DNA of 64,000 bases. Source: Desulfoluna limicola. GTDB lineage: Bacteria; Desulfobacterota; Desulfobacteria; Desulfobacterales; Desulfolunaceae. A model generated the notes under the pieces. That model was given only the letters and a program-made list of their open reading frames with translations, did no database searches and was not told where the DNA came from. Below, piece by piece: positions 17,869-26,636 of the stretch. Made by a program: the position numbers and the translations under genes. How positions within the stretch are numbered: the first letter of the stretch is position 1; every line of letters starts with the position of its first letter. The stretch lies in the NCBI RefSeq assembly GCF_021654575.1, contig NZ_AP024488.1, positions 4,611,501 through 4,675,500 of the forward strand, given 5' to 3'.

Positions 17869-18273
17869 ATGGGAGTAAGACGAGGCGCACGGGAGCTTGC
17901 GTTGCAAGCCCTCTTTTTTACGGACATGCAGACCGACGACCGCCATGACGCGGTGGACCTCTTTCGCGGCCACTTCATTACCGATGAGGCGCACCTTGCC
18001 TTTTTCGATACGCTGACAGAAGGGGTCCTGACCCACATGGAGGCCATCGATACAGCCATCTCCAGCCACTCCAAGAACTGGAAGGTGTACCGGATGTCCG
18101 CTGTGGATCGAAACGCCATGCGCGTGGGGGCTTTTGAAATCCTGTTTCTTGAAGACGTACCGGACAAGGTGGCCATCAACGAGGCCATTGAGATCGGCAA
18201 ACGGTTCGGAACCGGAGAGTCGGGTGCCTTCATCAACGGTATTCTCGATGCCGTGTCCGCAGACAAAAGCTGA
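17869..18273 (+). CDS. nusB: transcription antitermination protein NusB
   Basis: A 134-residue all-helical NusB that works with NusE (S10) in rRNA antitermination. It begins RRGARELALQALF with the basic N-terminus that contacts BoxA RNA, and has the VPDKVAINEAIEIGKRFG helix and the SGAFINGILDAV end. The ribH-nusB arrangement is widely conserved. Starts on the base after the ribH stop. Confidence 0.95.
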   Translation: MGVRRGARELALQALFFTDMQTDDRHDAVDLFRGHFITDEAHLAFFDTLTEGVLTHMEAIDTAISSHSKNWKVYRMSAVDRNAMRVGAFEILFLEDVPDKVAINEAIEIGKRFGTGESGAFINGILDAVSADKS

Positions 18274-18467
18274 AATACTGATGACGCCGGGGGGCCCGTC
18301 AGGCACCTCCCGACGCATCCCCGGTCCCTTCGTCACCCCAGTTGAAGCCACACCCCGGTCCGAGACAACCGGCACAGAGCCCGGCCCAAAGCCAGGATCT
18401 GATGCCTTGGAACCGGCCGGACCAACCATCCATCCTCTCTCTCTTGAGGACCAAGGAGGACCCGACC

Positions 18468-19094
18468 TTGCTGATCAAAGACCTTGTTGTGGGCCCCATC
18501 GGCGCCAACTGCATCATCCTCGGATGTGAAACCACCCGCCAGGCTGCTGTCATCGACCCCGGTGACGACGCCGATCGCATCCTGAAGGCCCTGGCCGACG
18601 AGAAGCTCACTGTCACCGCCATCATCAATACCCACGGCCACTTTGACCATGTGGGCGCCAACAAACGGCTCAAAGAGGCCACTGGCGCCGAAATCATGAT
18701 CCACGAGGCCGATGCCTCCATGCTTCAGGAGCTTTCCGTAACAGCCATGGCCTTTGGGCTGAGGGCCGAAAACTCGCCCCCCGCCGACCGGCTCCTCGCC
18801 GACGGAGACACCATCACCTTCGGGGAGAAGACCCTGACGGTCCTGCACACCCCCGGCCATACCCCTGGCGGCGTCACCTTCTACTGCAAAGACGAGAAGA
18901 CCGCCTTTGCCGGTGATACCCTCTTCTATGGATCCATCGGTCGCACCGACCTTCCCGGCGGCAACTACGGCACCCTCATCTCCAGCATAAAAAACCAGCT
19001 GTTCGCCCTGCCAGATGACACCGTCGTGTATACCGGTCACGGCCCCAAAACCACCATCGGCACCGAAAAGCAGTACAACCCTTTCCTTAAGTAA
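18468..19094 (+). CDS. MBL-fold metallo-hydrolase (glyoxalase II-like)
   Basis: A 208-residue metallo-beta-lactamase fold protein with the binuclear metal motif THGHFDHVG, then HTPGHTPGG, FAGDTLF and the final GHGPKT. Such small proteins are hydroxyacylglutathione hydrolase-like but often have other thioester or unknown substrates. The start is probably TTG at 18468, eight bases after a full AAGGAGG; the ATG at 18342 would add 42 low-complexity residues. Last gene of the run, followed by a terminator. Confidence 0.88.
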   Translation: MLIKDLVVGPIGANCIILGCETTRQAAVIDPGDDADRILKALADEKLTVTAIINTHGHFDHVGANKRLKEATGAEIMIHEADASMLQELSVTAMAFGLRAENSPPADRLLADGDTITFGEKTLTVLHTPGHTPGGVTFYCKDEKTAFAGDTLFYGSIGRTDLPGGNYGTLISSIKNQLFALPDDTVVYTGHGPKTTIGTEKQYNPFLK

Positions 19095-19121
19095 GCTTAA
19101 CGAAGGGACCCCTTGAATACC

Positions 19122-19175
19122 AAACGGGCCGTGTGGGATTCTGTTTAAGAATCCCACACGGCCCGTTTTTATTTC
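19122..19175 (+). terminator. strong Rho-independent terminator
   Basis: A long perfect stem (AAACGGGCCGTGTGGGATTCT with its complement) and a TTTTT tail, closing the run of genes that starts at rpmF. Confidence 0.9.
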
Positions 19176-19192
19176 ATTAAATCATCGCGCGG

Positions 19193-19402
19193 TTACACGC
19201 CGTCCGCCAGCACCGATCCGGGTCCGGCCAGGGGCCGGAAACTTTTTTTGGACGCCTGGCAGAACGGGCAGGCCCAGTCATCGGGCAGATCCTCAAAAGC
19301 GGTACCGGGCGGGGTGTTGGTTTTCGGTTCACCTTTATCGGGATCATAAACATACCCACAATTGTGAACCTGACATTGGTACATGTCTTTTGGCTGAGCC
19401 AT
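19193..19402 (-). CDS. rubredoxin with CX4C loop (Rd2-like)
   Basis: A 69-residue rubredoxin, a one-iron electron carrier. The second cysteine pair is standard (CPFC), but the first is CQVHNC followed by GYVYDP, that is CX4C instead of CX2C. A lengthened first loop is known from rubredoxin 2 of some Desulfovibrio. The start is the ATG at 19402 with AGGAGG upstream; a longer frame would add 39 unrelated residues. No electron partner is adjacent, so its donor and acceptor are unknown. Confidence 0.9.
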   Translation of the reverse strand: MAQPKDMYQCQVHNCGYVYDPDKGEPKTNTPPGTAFEDLPDDWACPFCQASKKSFRPLAGPGSVLADGV

Positions 19403-19554
19403 AAGGCACACCTCCTGATTGGATAAATAAGAGTCTGTGATACGTGTTGGGCGGGAAACCATTGATGACAAACGAGGAAACAATTTATTCATAATATCAG
19501 GCTTTTGACACAAAGCCAATTGGTTTGTCTCCCCACCCCCTGTCAGCTCAACGG

Positions 19555-19620
19555 TGCCTCCGGCGGCCCTGCCGTGGGCCAGCCTTTTGAAAAGTCGGAC
19601 AAACCGATTTTGAGCGCCGT
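19555..19620. repeat. modular intergenic repeat, single arm (CTTTTGAAAAG type)
   Basis: TGCCTCCGGCGGCCCTGCCG then CCAGCCTTTTGAAAAGTCGGACAAA. Tip toward the rubredoxin start. The remaining 19403-19692 gap shows nothing else. Confidence 0.65.
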
Positions 19621-19692
19621 TTCGATTGCATCACCGATGTTCGCAAGCCATCCCGTTCGGGCATAACGAGTCTGTGGTTCCCTTGGCCTCCC

Positions 19693-20088
19693 TTAAAAGG
19701 CTCCCAGCTGACACGTTCTGATCTTGACCCCCATTTTTTCACACGCCCCAGCCAGAAGGGACCGTGAGAGGCCTTCATCCTTGGCCTTGGCAAAAATTTC
19801 CGCACAGGTGATGTGCCCCCGGCCCTCCGCACTGGCCGTGATCCAGGCGGCCACATCCGGTGAAATATCATCAGGAATATGGATCCGTTTCTGCTTACCG
19901 GGCCCGTAACCGAAGAGCCCAAGCTGACAGGTTTCAATGCGGGTTCCCATCTCATCGAGAAGGGTGCCGGCTTCAGCCGGGGTGATGCCGCTGCGGGAAG
20001 CAGCTGCAAGAGCAGCGGCACAGCTGATGCGCCCCTCTTTGGAAGCGGCCTCCAGTGCCCTTTTTTGTCCTTCTTTATCCAATCCCAT
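19693..20088 (-). CDS. unknown protein with duplicated Cys motif (TCQLGxF)
   Basis: I do not recognise this 131-residue protein as a named family. It consists of two copies of one about 40-residue unit: residues 20-59 (ISCAAAL...EMGTRIETCQLGLFG) and 92-131 (ITCAEIF...KMGVKIRTCQLGAF), joined by a basic/acidic linker. Each unit is a likely helical bundle, possibly HTH-like, with Cys at the start and in the TCQLG end (Cys 23, 54, 95, 126; also 116). The Cys could bind metal or be redox active. GAGGAGG precedes the chosen ATG. It is cytoplasmic, with no signal or membrane segment, and lies upstream of rubredoxin on the same strand. Confidence 0.75.
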   Translation of the reverse strand: MGLDKEGQKRALEAASKEGRISCAAALAAASRSGITPAEAGTLLDEMGTRIETCQLGLFGYGPGKQKRIHIPDDISPDVAAWITASAEGRGHITCAEIFAKAKDEGLSRSLLAGACEKMGVKIRTCQLGAF

Positions 20089-20591
20089 GCCATCGCCTCC
20101 TCATGCTCTGATCTCTGGTCTGTCTATTTGCTTCAAGCCCCCATGATTCGGGGCTTTTGCGTGCCTCATTTCCCTTGCCATGGGCCGGGCTGTTCTGATA
20201 CTCTTTTCTAACATTTATTTACTCATGATGGCCCCAGCCAAAAGCCGGAACGTCCCACTCATTTTGACCTGCCGGTGTTGTCAAAACATCGGTGAAGCAC
20301 GCCGTGACTCAGGGTTTCTGACGCACGCAACGCCATGGTTTCCGGGACGTTTCTACGTTTTTGCCGGACCGTTGCGATTTTGATGGTCTAAAAACGCATC
20401 GTGATAGGGTTCGGACAACCATCTGGTTCACTCCGCCCCCATCTGATACAATACCAGCTGGAAGGTGCTTTCGGAAGCCCCATGGTAACACCTTTGGTGA
20501 CCACACCCCGGGACACGCTCGATATCCGATCCTCCGACGCCACATGCCGTTGGCCCGGTACCGGCCCCATCCCAGCGGAAGAGACAGCCCC
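20089..20591. other. 500-bp divergent gap before ispG
   Basis: No modular repeat and no convincing gene. A small AAGCCCC/GGGGCTT hairpin with TTTT lies at about 20134-20157 on the plus strand. Promoters of ispG and the minus-strand gene must be here. Confidence 0.4.
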
Positions 20592-21671
20592 ATGCCCTTG
20601 GTTCAGACACGAAAAAAGACGCGCACCCTCCACGTCGGTGACGTGGCTGTTGGCGGTGACGCACCGGTATCGGTGCAGTCCATGGCCAACACCCGGACCG
20701 AAGATGTTGCGGCCACGGTTGCTCAGATTCGCCGCCTCGAAGAGGTGGGGTGTGAGATTATCCGGGTGGCGGTCCCCGGGATGGAAGCGGCCGAAGCCAT
20801 CGCCTCCATCAAAAAACAGATCTCTATTCCCCTGGTGGCAGACATTCACTTTGACCACCGCCTGGCCATTGCCGCCGCGGAACACGGGGCCGATGCCTTA
20901 CGAATCAATCCGGGCAATATCGGCAGCCGGGACAAGGTGGTAAAGGTTGTGTCGTGTGCACGGGAACGCGGCCTGCCCATCCGCATCGGGGTCAACGCCG
21001 GGTCCCTCTCTCAGGAGATCCTGGACCGTTTTGACGGGGTCACCCCCGAAGCCATGGTGGCCAGTGCCCTTGAGAACATCCGCATCCTTGAAGAGCTGGA
21101 CTTTTTCGACATCAAGGTCTCCCTCAAGGCGTCGGATGTCACCCGCACCGTGGAGGCCTACCGCCTCCTCTCGAGCAAGGTGGACTACCCCCTCCATGTG
21201 GGGGTCACCGAAGCCGGGTCCCTCTTTCCCGGGGTGGTAAAGTCCTCCCTGGGCATCGGCATGCTCCTTTCCGAAGGCATCGGCGACACCATCCGGGTCT
21301 CCCTCACCCGGGATCCCGTGGAGGAGATCCGTGTGGGCCAGGAGATCTTAAAATCTCTGGAGCTCAGGCGCTTCGGACCGGAGGTTGTCTCCTGCCCCAC
21401 CTGCGGTCGCTGCAACATCGACCTTTTCTCCATCTCGGAACAGGTGGAGGAGGCCCTTCTGGGACGCAAGACGCCGGTGAAGATCGCCATCATGGGCTGC
21501 GTGGTCAACGGCCCCGGAGAAGCCCGTGAGGCCGACATCGGCATCGCGGGCGGCAACGGCATCGGCATTTTGTTTGAAAAAGGAAAAGTGGTCAAAAAAT
21601 TCCCCGAAGAACAGCTGGTGGAGGTGCTCCTTGCCGCCATCGACGCGTTTGAGAAAAAACAGCAGGCGTAA
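20592..21671 (+). CDS. ispG: 4-hydroxy-3-methylbut-2-enyl diphosphate synthase (flavodoxin/ferredoxin type)
   Basis: A 359-residue iron-sulfur enzyme of the MEP isoprenoid pathway. The N-terminal TIM barrel has VSVQSMANTRTEDV and LVADIHFDHRLA; the C-terminal cluster domain has CPTCGRC and CVVNGPGEA, giving the three Cys of the 4Fe-4S cluster. I use the ATG at 20592; an open frame extends 77 codons upstream but is not conserved-looking. GGAAGAG is the likely ribosome site. The gene stands alone between two long gaps. Confidence 0.95.
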   Translation: MPLVQTRKKTRTLHVGDVAVGGDAPVSVQSMANTRTEDVAATVAQIRRLEEVGCEIIRVAVPGMEAAEAIASIKKQISIPLVADIHFDHRLAIAAAEHGADALRINPGNIGSRDKVVKVVSCARERGLPIRIGVNAGSLSQEILDRFDGVTPEAMVASALENIRILEELDFFDIKVSLKASDVTRTVEAYRLLSSKVDYPLHVGVTEAGSLFPGVVKSSLGIGMLLSEGIGDTIRVSLTRDPVEEIRVGQEILKSLELRRFGPEVVSCPTCGRCNIDLFSISEQVEEALLGRKTPVKIAIMGCVVNGPGEAREADIGIAGGNGIGILFEKGKVVKKFPEEQLVEVLLAAIDAFEKKQQA

Positions 21672-21672
21672 A

Positions 21673-21984
21673 TGCCTCCGGCGGCCCTGCCGGGAGCCAA
21701 GCTTTTGCCTGTTTTCAATCAGGGTGGGTTTGACAAACAAGTTTTAAAAACCAATTTATGCGACCCCATTTTTATCGGTAAGGCATATGTTTTCAATCTG
21801 TTGTGCTTGATGAGCCTTTTCCAAAATGCGAGCCGCCACAGCCATGTGAATGGTTTCGAATTAGGAAGTCGTCTCCGAAGCGCTTGGAGACTTACACAAA
21901 AGCCCTTCTGAACTTCAGTGTTGAAGGCGGGCTAAGCGCAGCGGCAAGCAGCTCTCAAGGTGGCTCACCTTGCCGCCGGAGGCA
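21673..21984. repeat. modular repeat unit, mixed arm types
   Basis: A paired unit: the left arm (after ispG) is the CCTGCCGGGAGCCAAGCTTTTG type and the right arm (before proS) is the AAGGTGGCTCACCTT type. Finding two different arm types in one unit shows that arms recombine as modules. Confidence 0.7.
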
Positions 21985-22077
21985 TCGCTTTAGTTTTTTA
22001 AAGCACTTACCAAACATCTGACATAAACGATCACGGCCTGCAGAGAGCTGGCCACTACTATACGAGCGAGGACGACA

Positions 22078-23598
22078 ATGGCAAAAAAGGTGCAGACAGC
22101 GATCACCCCCACACGAACCGAAGACTACCCCCAGTGGTACCAGCAGGTGGTCAAGGCCTCTGACATGGCCGAAAGCTCTCCCGTGCGTGGTTGCATGGTG
22201 ATCAAGCCATGGGGCTACGCGCTCTGGGAAAACATTCAGAAATCCATGGACGCCATGTTCAAGGAGACCGGGGTGAAAAACGCCTACTTTCCCCTCTTCA
22301 TCCCCTTGAGCTTCCTTGAGAAAGAGGCGGAGCATGTGGAAGGCTTTGCCAAGGAGTGCGCCGTGGTGACCCACCACCGCCTCGAAGAAGGCCCCGACGG
22401 TGGCCTCGTTCCTGCCGGGAAGCTCACCGAGCCCCTTATCGTGCGCCCCACCTCCGAAACCATCATCGGTGACTCCTTCTCCAAGTGGATCAACAGCTAC
22501 CGGGATCTTCCCGTGCTCATCAACCAGTGGGCCAACGTGGTACGATGGGAAATGCGCACCCGAACCTTCCTGCGAACCAGCGAGTTCCTCTGGCAGGAGG
22601 GGCACACCGCCCACGCCACCTCGGAAGAAGCCGTGGCGCGCACCGAGCAGATGCTGGAAGTGTACGCGAAGTTTGCCGAAGAGTACCTCGCCATGCCCGT
22701 GATCCGCGGCACAAAGTCTGAATCCGAACGTTTCCCCGGGGCGGTGGACACCCTCTGCATCGAAGCGATGATGCAGGACCGCAAAGCCCTTCAGGCCGGC
22801 ACCTCCCACTTCCTCGGCCAGAACTTCGCCAAGGGCTCCGGCATCACCTTCCAGAGCGCCGAAGAGAAGGAAGAGTACGCCTGGACCACCTCCTGGGGCA
22901 CCTCCACCCGCCTCATCGGCGGCATGATCATGACCCACGGCGATGATGACGGTGTCATCATGCCCCCAAGGGTTGCCCCCGCCCATGTGGTGCTCATCCC
23001 CATCTACCGCAAGGAGAATGAAAAAGAAGAGGTCCTCGCCTACACCCGGAGCCTCGCCAAAGAGCTCTCCCAGGTGACCTACCACGGACGGAACATTGTG
23101 GTGGAAGTGGACGAACGTGAGATTGGCGGCACCCGTGGCTGGGACTGGATCAAAAAAGGCATCCCCGTCCGCGCCGAAATCGGTCCCCGGGACATGAAAG
23201 AGGACTCCGTCTTCATGGCAAGGCGCGACCTCTCTCCCAAGGAGAAACGAGGCGTCAAGCGTGAAGAGCTTCTGGCCACCCTCCCCGAGATTCTTGATGA
23301 GATCCAGAACACCCTTTTCGACAGGGCCCTGGCCCACCGTGCCGAGCACACCAGGCGCATCGACGGGAAAGAGGACTTCTACGCCTGGTTTACCCCTGAG
23401 AGCGCAGACAAACCCGAAATTCATGCCGGGTTTGCCCTCTCCCACTGGTGCGGCAACGGCGCCTGTGAAGAGGAGATCAAAAACGATCTGAAGGTCACCA
23501 TTCGCTGCATCCCCTTTGAAGGGGAAGAAGAAGAAGGCACCTGTATCTGCTGTGGCAAACCCAGCAAAAAACGTGTGATCTTCGCCAAGGCGTATTAA
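22078..23598 (+). CDS. proS: prolyl-tRNA synthetase, archaeal/eukaryote-like type
   Basis: A class II synthetase of 506 residues lacking the large INS editing domain of the usual bacterial enzyme. Family marks are YFPLFIPLSFLEKEAEHVEGF, RPTSETIIG and the motif-2 RWEMRTRTFLRTSEFLWQEG. The C-terminal domain has Cys pairs (WCGNGAC and CICCG) for the structural zinc site of this type, and ends in Tyr as these enzymes do. Complete, and closed by a strong terminator immediately after the stop. Confidence 0.95.
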   Translation: MAKKVQTAITPTRTEDYPQWYQQVVKASDMAESSPVRGCMVIKPWGYALWENIQKSMDAMFKETGVKNAYFPLFIPLSFLEKEAEHVEGFAKECAVVTHHRLEEGPDGGLVPAGKLTEPLIVRPTSETIIGDSFSKWINSYRDLPVLINQWANVVRWEMRTRTFLRTSEFLWQEGHTAHATSEEAVARTEQMLEVYAKFAEEYLAMPVIRGTKSESERFPGAVDTLCIEAMMQDRKALQAGTSHFLGQNFAKGSGITFQSAEEKEEYAWTTSWGTSTRLIGGMIMTHGDDDGVIMPPRVAPAHVVLIPIYRKENEKEEVLAYTRSLAKELSQVTYHGRNIVVEVDEREIGGTRGWDWIKKGIPVRAEIGPRDMKEDSVFMARRDLSPKEKRGVKREELLATLPEILDEIQNTLFDRALAHRAEHTRRIDGKEDFYAWFTPESADKPEIHAGFALSHWCGNGACEEEIKNDLKVTIRCIPFEGEEEEGTCICCGKPSKKRVIFAKAY

Positions 23599-23640
23599 AA
23601 CAACAAGAGCCGTCACATTGTGTGACGGCTCTTGTTGTTT
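23599..23640 (+). terminator. Rho-independent terminator of proS
   Basis: A perfect 19-bp stem from AACAACAAGAGCCGTCACA with a 3-nt loop and TTT tail, starting at the base after the proS stop. Confidence 0.9.
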
Positions 23641-23653
23641 GATAAAGAGTCAG

Positions 23654-23970
23654 GTCAAGGTGAGCCACCTTGAAAGCTGGTTGCCGCAGCGCTTTAACCC
23701 TCGTTCCTCGGGTCAAATCACAGCGGCATTTCTGTAAAGCTTGTGCATTTATTTTTTTCGCGAGTCCTTAACTGACACGCAGATTGCAAAGGGTGAGGTT
23801 TCACCCAGTGTTATCTAAACCCTTAAGCTCCTGAATCCCAGGGACTTGAGACACGCCATGAGGAACCACGCGCCCTCCGCGAATGCGGGCACGAGGACCT
23901 CAGGGAAGCGCCACTCGTATCGCATTCGCCATTTGGGGTGCAGGGGACCATCCCCTGCCCGCCGGAGGCA
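23654..23970. repeat. modular repeat unit between proS and the (p)ppGpp gene
   Basis: The left arm begins at CAAGGTGAGCCACCTTG (tip lost, probably truncated at the terminator), with GTTCCTCGGGTCAAATCACAGCGGC. The right arm is the CAGGGGACCATCCCCTG type with CGCCGGAGGCA tip. Confidence 0.7.
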
Positions 23971-24050
23971 AATCTGAATCGCTATTTATTTTCACCAAAA
24001 ACCCCTTTAAACGGCCTGTTCCGGCCACGTGGTGAGGCTGCAGTACAACA

Positions 24051-26204
24051 ATGATCCGTATTAACGATATTCTGGACAGAATTATTGAGATCCACCCCGA
24101 TGCCGACCTGGACATCGTGGAAAAAGCGTACATCTTTTCCGCACGCGTCCACGACGGCCAGACACGCCTGTCCGGAGAACCCTACCTCACCCACCCTCTG
24201 GAAGTGGCCTACATCCTCGCCGACATGAAGCTCGACGTGGAGAGCGTGGCCGCCGCCCTGCTCCACGACGTCATCGAGGACACCCACGCCACCGAAGAAG
24301 AGATCGCCCAGTACTTTGGGACCGGGGTCTGCCACATCGTGGCCGGGGTCACCAAACTCAGCAAACTCAGCTTCGCCTCCTCCCAGGAGCGACAGGCCGA
24401 AAGCATCCGCAAGATGATCCTGGCCATGGCCAACGACATCCGCGTGATCCTCATCAAACTGGCCGACCGCCTCCACAATATGCGCACCCTGAAGTTTCAT
24501 AAAAAAGAGGAAAAAAAGCGCCTTATCGCCAAAGAGACCATGGATCTATACATCCCCATCGCCTCTCGGCTGGGGATTTACTGGCTCAAACAGGAACTCG
24601 AAGACATCGCCTTTGAAACCCTCCTGCCCGATGAGTACAAAAAAATCCAGGGACAGGTGAAGGACGACCAGGTCGAGCGGGAAGAGATGGTCACCACCAC
24701 CCGCAAAAAGATCCGGGAACTCATGGAGGCTACCGGTATCCCCTGCCAGGTGATGGGCCGATACAAGCAGTTTTACAGCATCTACCACAAAATGATCTCC
24801 CAGCAGCTCTCCTTTGAAGAGATCTACGACATCGTGGCCTTCCGCATCATCGTCGACACCATCCCCCAGTGCTACACGGCCCTGGGCATCATCCACAGCA
24901 CCTGGAGCCCCATCGCCGGCAAGTTCAAGGACTACATCGGCGTGCCAAAGCCCAACATGTACCAGTCCCTTCACACCACGGTGGTGGGACCGGGCGGCCG
25001 CCGCATCGAGGTGCAGATCCGGACCAAGGAGATGGACAAGGTTGCCAAATCGGGCATCGCCGCCCACTGGTCCTACAAAGAGGGCAAGGTGGCGGACGAG
25101 AAGCTGGGAGAGGCCTACGCCTGGGTCCAGGACCTGGTGGACAACCAGGAGAACGTCAAAAACCCCGGTGAATTCATGGAGAACGTCCGCATCGACCTCT
25201 TCCAGGACGAGGTGTACGTCTTCAGCCCCAAAGGGGACATAAAAACCCTCCCCAAAGGCGCAACCCCTGTTGACTTTGCCTACGCCATCCACACCGAGGT
25301 GGGCAACCAGTGCACCGGCGCCAAAGTCAACGGCCGCCTGGTCTCCCTCACCTACGAACTCCAGACCGGCGATGCCGTGGAGGTGATCATCACCAAGGGG
25401 CACACCCCCAGCAAGGACTGGATCGGCTTTGTCAAAACCGTCAAGGCCCGCTCCCGCATCCGCCACTTCATCCGCTCCGAAGAGAAAGAGCACAGCGTGG
25501 CCCTGGGCAAGGACCTGTTGGAAAAAGCGTTCCGAAAACACAGCCTCAACTTCAACAAACTTTCAGCCACCCCCGAAATGGAAGAAGCATCAGCCTCCTT
25601 CGGCTACAAAGGGGTGCCTTCCCTCATCGAAAACGTGGGCTACGGAAAGGTCACGCCCCGCCAGGTGCTCAACCGCTTCCTTCCCCAGCAGCCCAAACAA
25701 CCCAAGGCAGAGCCCTCCCTTTTCGATCGACTCATGGGCCGATCCAAACGAAAAAAGGGAGGCACCGATGCCATCATCGTCAAGGGGATCGACAACATCC
25801 TCATCCGTGTGGGCAAATGCTGCAACCCCGTCCCCGGCGATGACATCAGCGGCTACGTCACCCAGGGCCAGGGCGTGACCATCCATCGAAGCAACTGCAT
25901 CAACGCCATGACCATGAGCCCGGAACGCTGCGTGGACGTGGCCTGGGCCAGTGAAACCCAGGAGAGCCTTCCCGTCAGCATCCTCGTTCGCTCCCATGAC
26001 CAGGTGGGGCTGCTGGCCAAAATCACCTCCGCCATCAGCGACAGCGACGCCAATATCCTCGATCTCGTCATGAGCCGTCAGGATCAGGGCGGGTATGAGT
26101 GCACCTTTACCCTCAACGTCATCCACACCGACCAGATCAAAAAGGTGATCCAAAACATCAAGCGCATCCGGTCCGTCAAAGAGGTGCGCCGCATCGGGGA
26201 CTGA
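24051..26204 (+). CDS. bifunctional (p)ppGpp synthetase/hydrolase (RSH)
   Basis: A 717-residue RelA/SpoT homologue controlling the stringent response. Order: HD hydrolase (about 25-180) with intact HDVIEDT; synthetase (about 200-330) with GRYKQFYSIYHKM and YDIVAFRIIVDT; TGS domain (about 375-440, VYVFSPKGDIKTLPKGATPVDFAY); a helical region with GKCCNPVPGD; and a C-terminal ACT domain (about 640-715). The intact HD motif argues for a dual-function Rel/SpoT type rather than synthesis-only RelA. The ribosome site is weak. A single RSH is typical in this phylum. Confidence 0.94.
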   Translation: MIRINDILDRIIEIHPDADLDIVEKAYIFSARVHDGQTRLSGEPYLTHPLEVAYILADMKLDVESVAAALLHDVIEDTHATEEEIAQYFGTGVCHIVAGVTKLSKLSFASSQERQAESIRKMILAMANDIRVILIKLADRLHNMRTLKFHKKEEKKRLIAKETMDLYIPIASRLGIYWLKQELEDIAFETLLPDEYKKIQGQVKDDQVEREEMVTTTRKKIRELMEATGIPCQVMGRYKQFYSIYHKMISQQLSFEEIYDIVAFRIIVDTIPQCYTALGIIHSTWSPIAGKFKDYIGVPKPNMYQSLHTTVVGPGGRRIEVQIRTKEMDKVAKSGIAAHWSYKEGKVADEKLGEAYAWVQDLVDNQENVKNPGEFMENVRIDLFQDEVYVFSPKGDIKTLPKGATPVDFAYAIHTEVGNQCTGAKVNGRLVSLTYELQTGDAVEVIITKGHTPSKDWIGFVKTVKARSRIRHFIRSEEKEHSVALGKDLLEKAFRKHSLNFNKLSATPEMEEASASFGYKGVPSLIENVGYGKVTPRQVLNRFLPQQPKQPKAEPSLFDRLMGRSKRKKGGTDAIIVKGIDNILIRVGKCCNPVPGDDISGYVTQGQGVTIHRSNCINAMTMSPERCVDVAWASETQESLPVSILVRSHDQVGLLAKITSAISDSDANILDLVMSRQDQGGYECTFTLNVIHTDQIKKVIQNIKRIRSVKEVRRIGD

Positions 26205-26324
26205 TGATGCAATCGTCGCCCTCCGGCTGCAATGATGGCGTGCTCGACGGCAGCCCGCGATGTCTCTCAGCGCCCTGAGTAATGGGCGTTCAGAGCATTT
26301 GAAAAAAAGGTAACTATTCAGCTG

Positions 26325-26546
26325 AGCCTCCGGCGGGTCGCATTTTGAAAAAGGCCAACATAAACGTTCCGGTTGCCCCCCCTTTTGCCGCTCAGCCCCG
26401 CTGGGGCTATGCGGTTAAAGGGGATGCCTGCTCGTTAGATCGAATACAGTCAATAACCAAACACCTTAGAATGAAACGACATCGACCTCAAAACCTGTTT
26501 GTCGAACTTTTCAAAAGTTTGGCCCCGGGCAGGGCCACCGGAGGCG
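26325..26546. repeat. modular repeat unit (TTTTGAAAAA / CTTTTCAAAAG type)
   Basis: The left end GCCTCCGGCGGGTCGC is followed by ATTTTGAAAAAGG; the right end is CCTGTTTGTCGAACTTTTCA followed by AAAGTTTGGCC and a GCCACCGGAGGC tip. Its layout matches the unit at 51951-52115, so these two form a distinct subtype. Confidence 0.65.
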
Positions 26547-26575
26547 ACTTTGACCTGAATAGATACAATAAGAAT

Positions 26576-26613
26576 AAAAAAACGCCTTCGGTTCTCACCA
26601 AAGGCGTTTTTTT
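26576..26613. terminator. bidirectional terminator
   Basis: AAAAAAACGCCTT..GGT with ACC..AAGGCGTTTTTTT, A run on one side and T run on the other. It serves the (p)ppGpp gene from the left and the protease-like gene from the right. Confidence 0.88.
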
Positions 26614-26636
26614 CAACAACAGATGTCGACCGAGAC

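Noticed and set aside
19548..20093. 181-codon frame overlapping the duplicated-Cys protein gene
   Set aside because: Alternative frame; the 131-residue frame has a clear internal duplication and better ribosome spacing.
21955..23616. 550-codon frame antisense to proS
   Set aside because: Runs through the terminator of proS and a repeat; composition is typical of a shadow frame.
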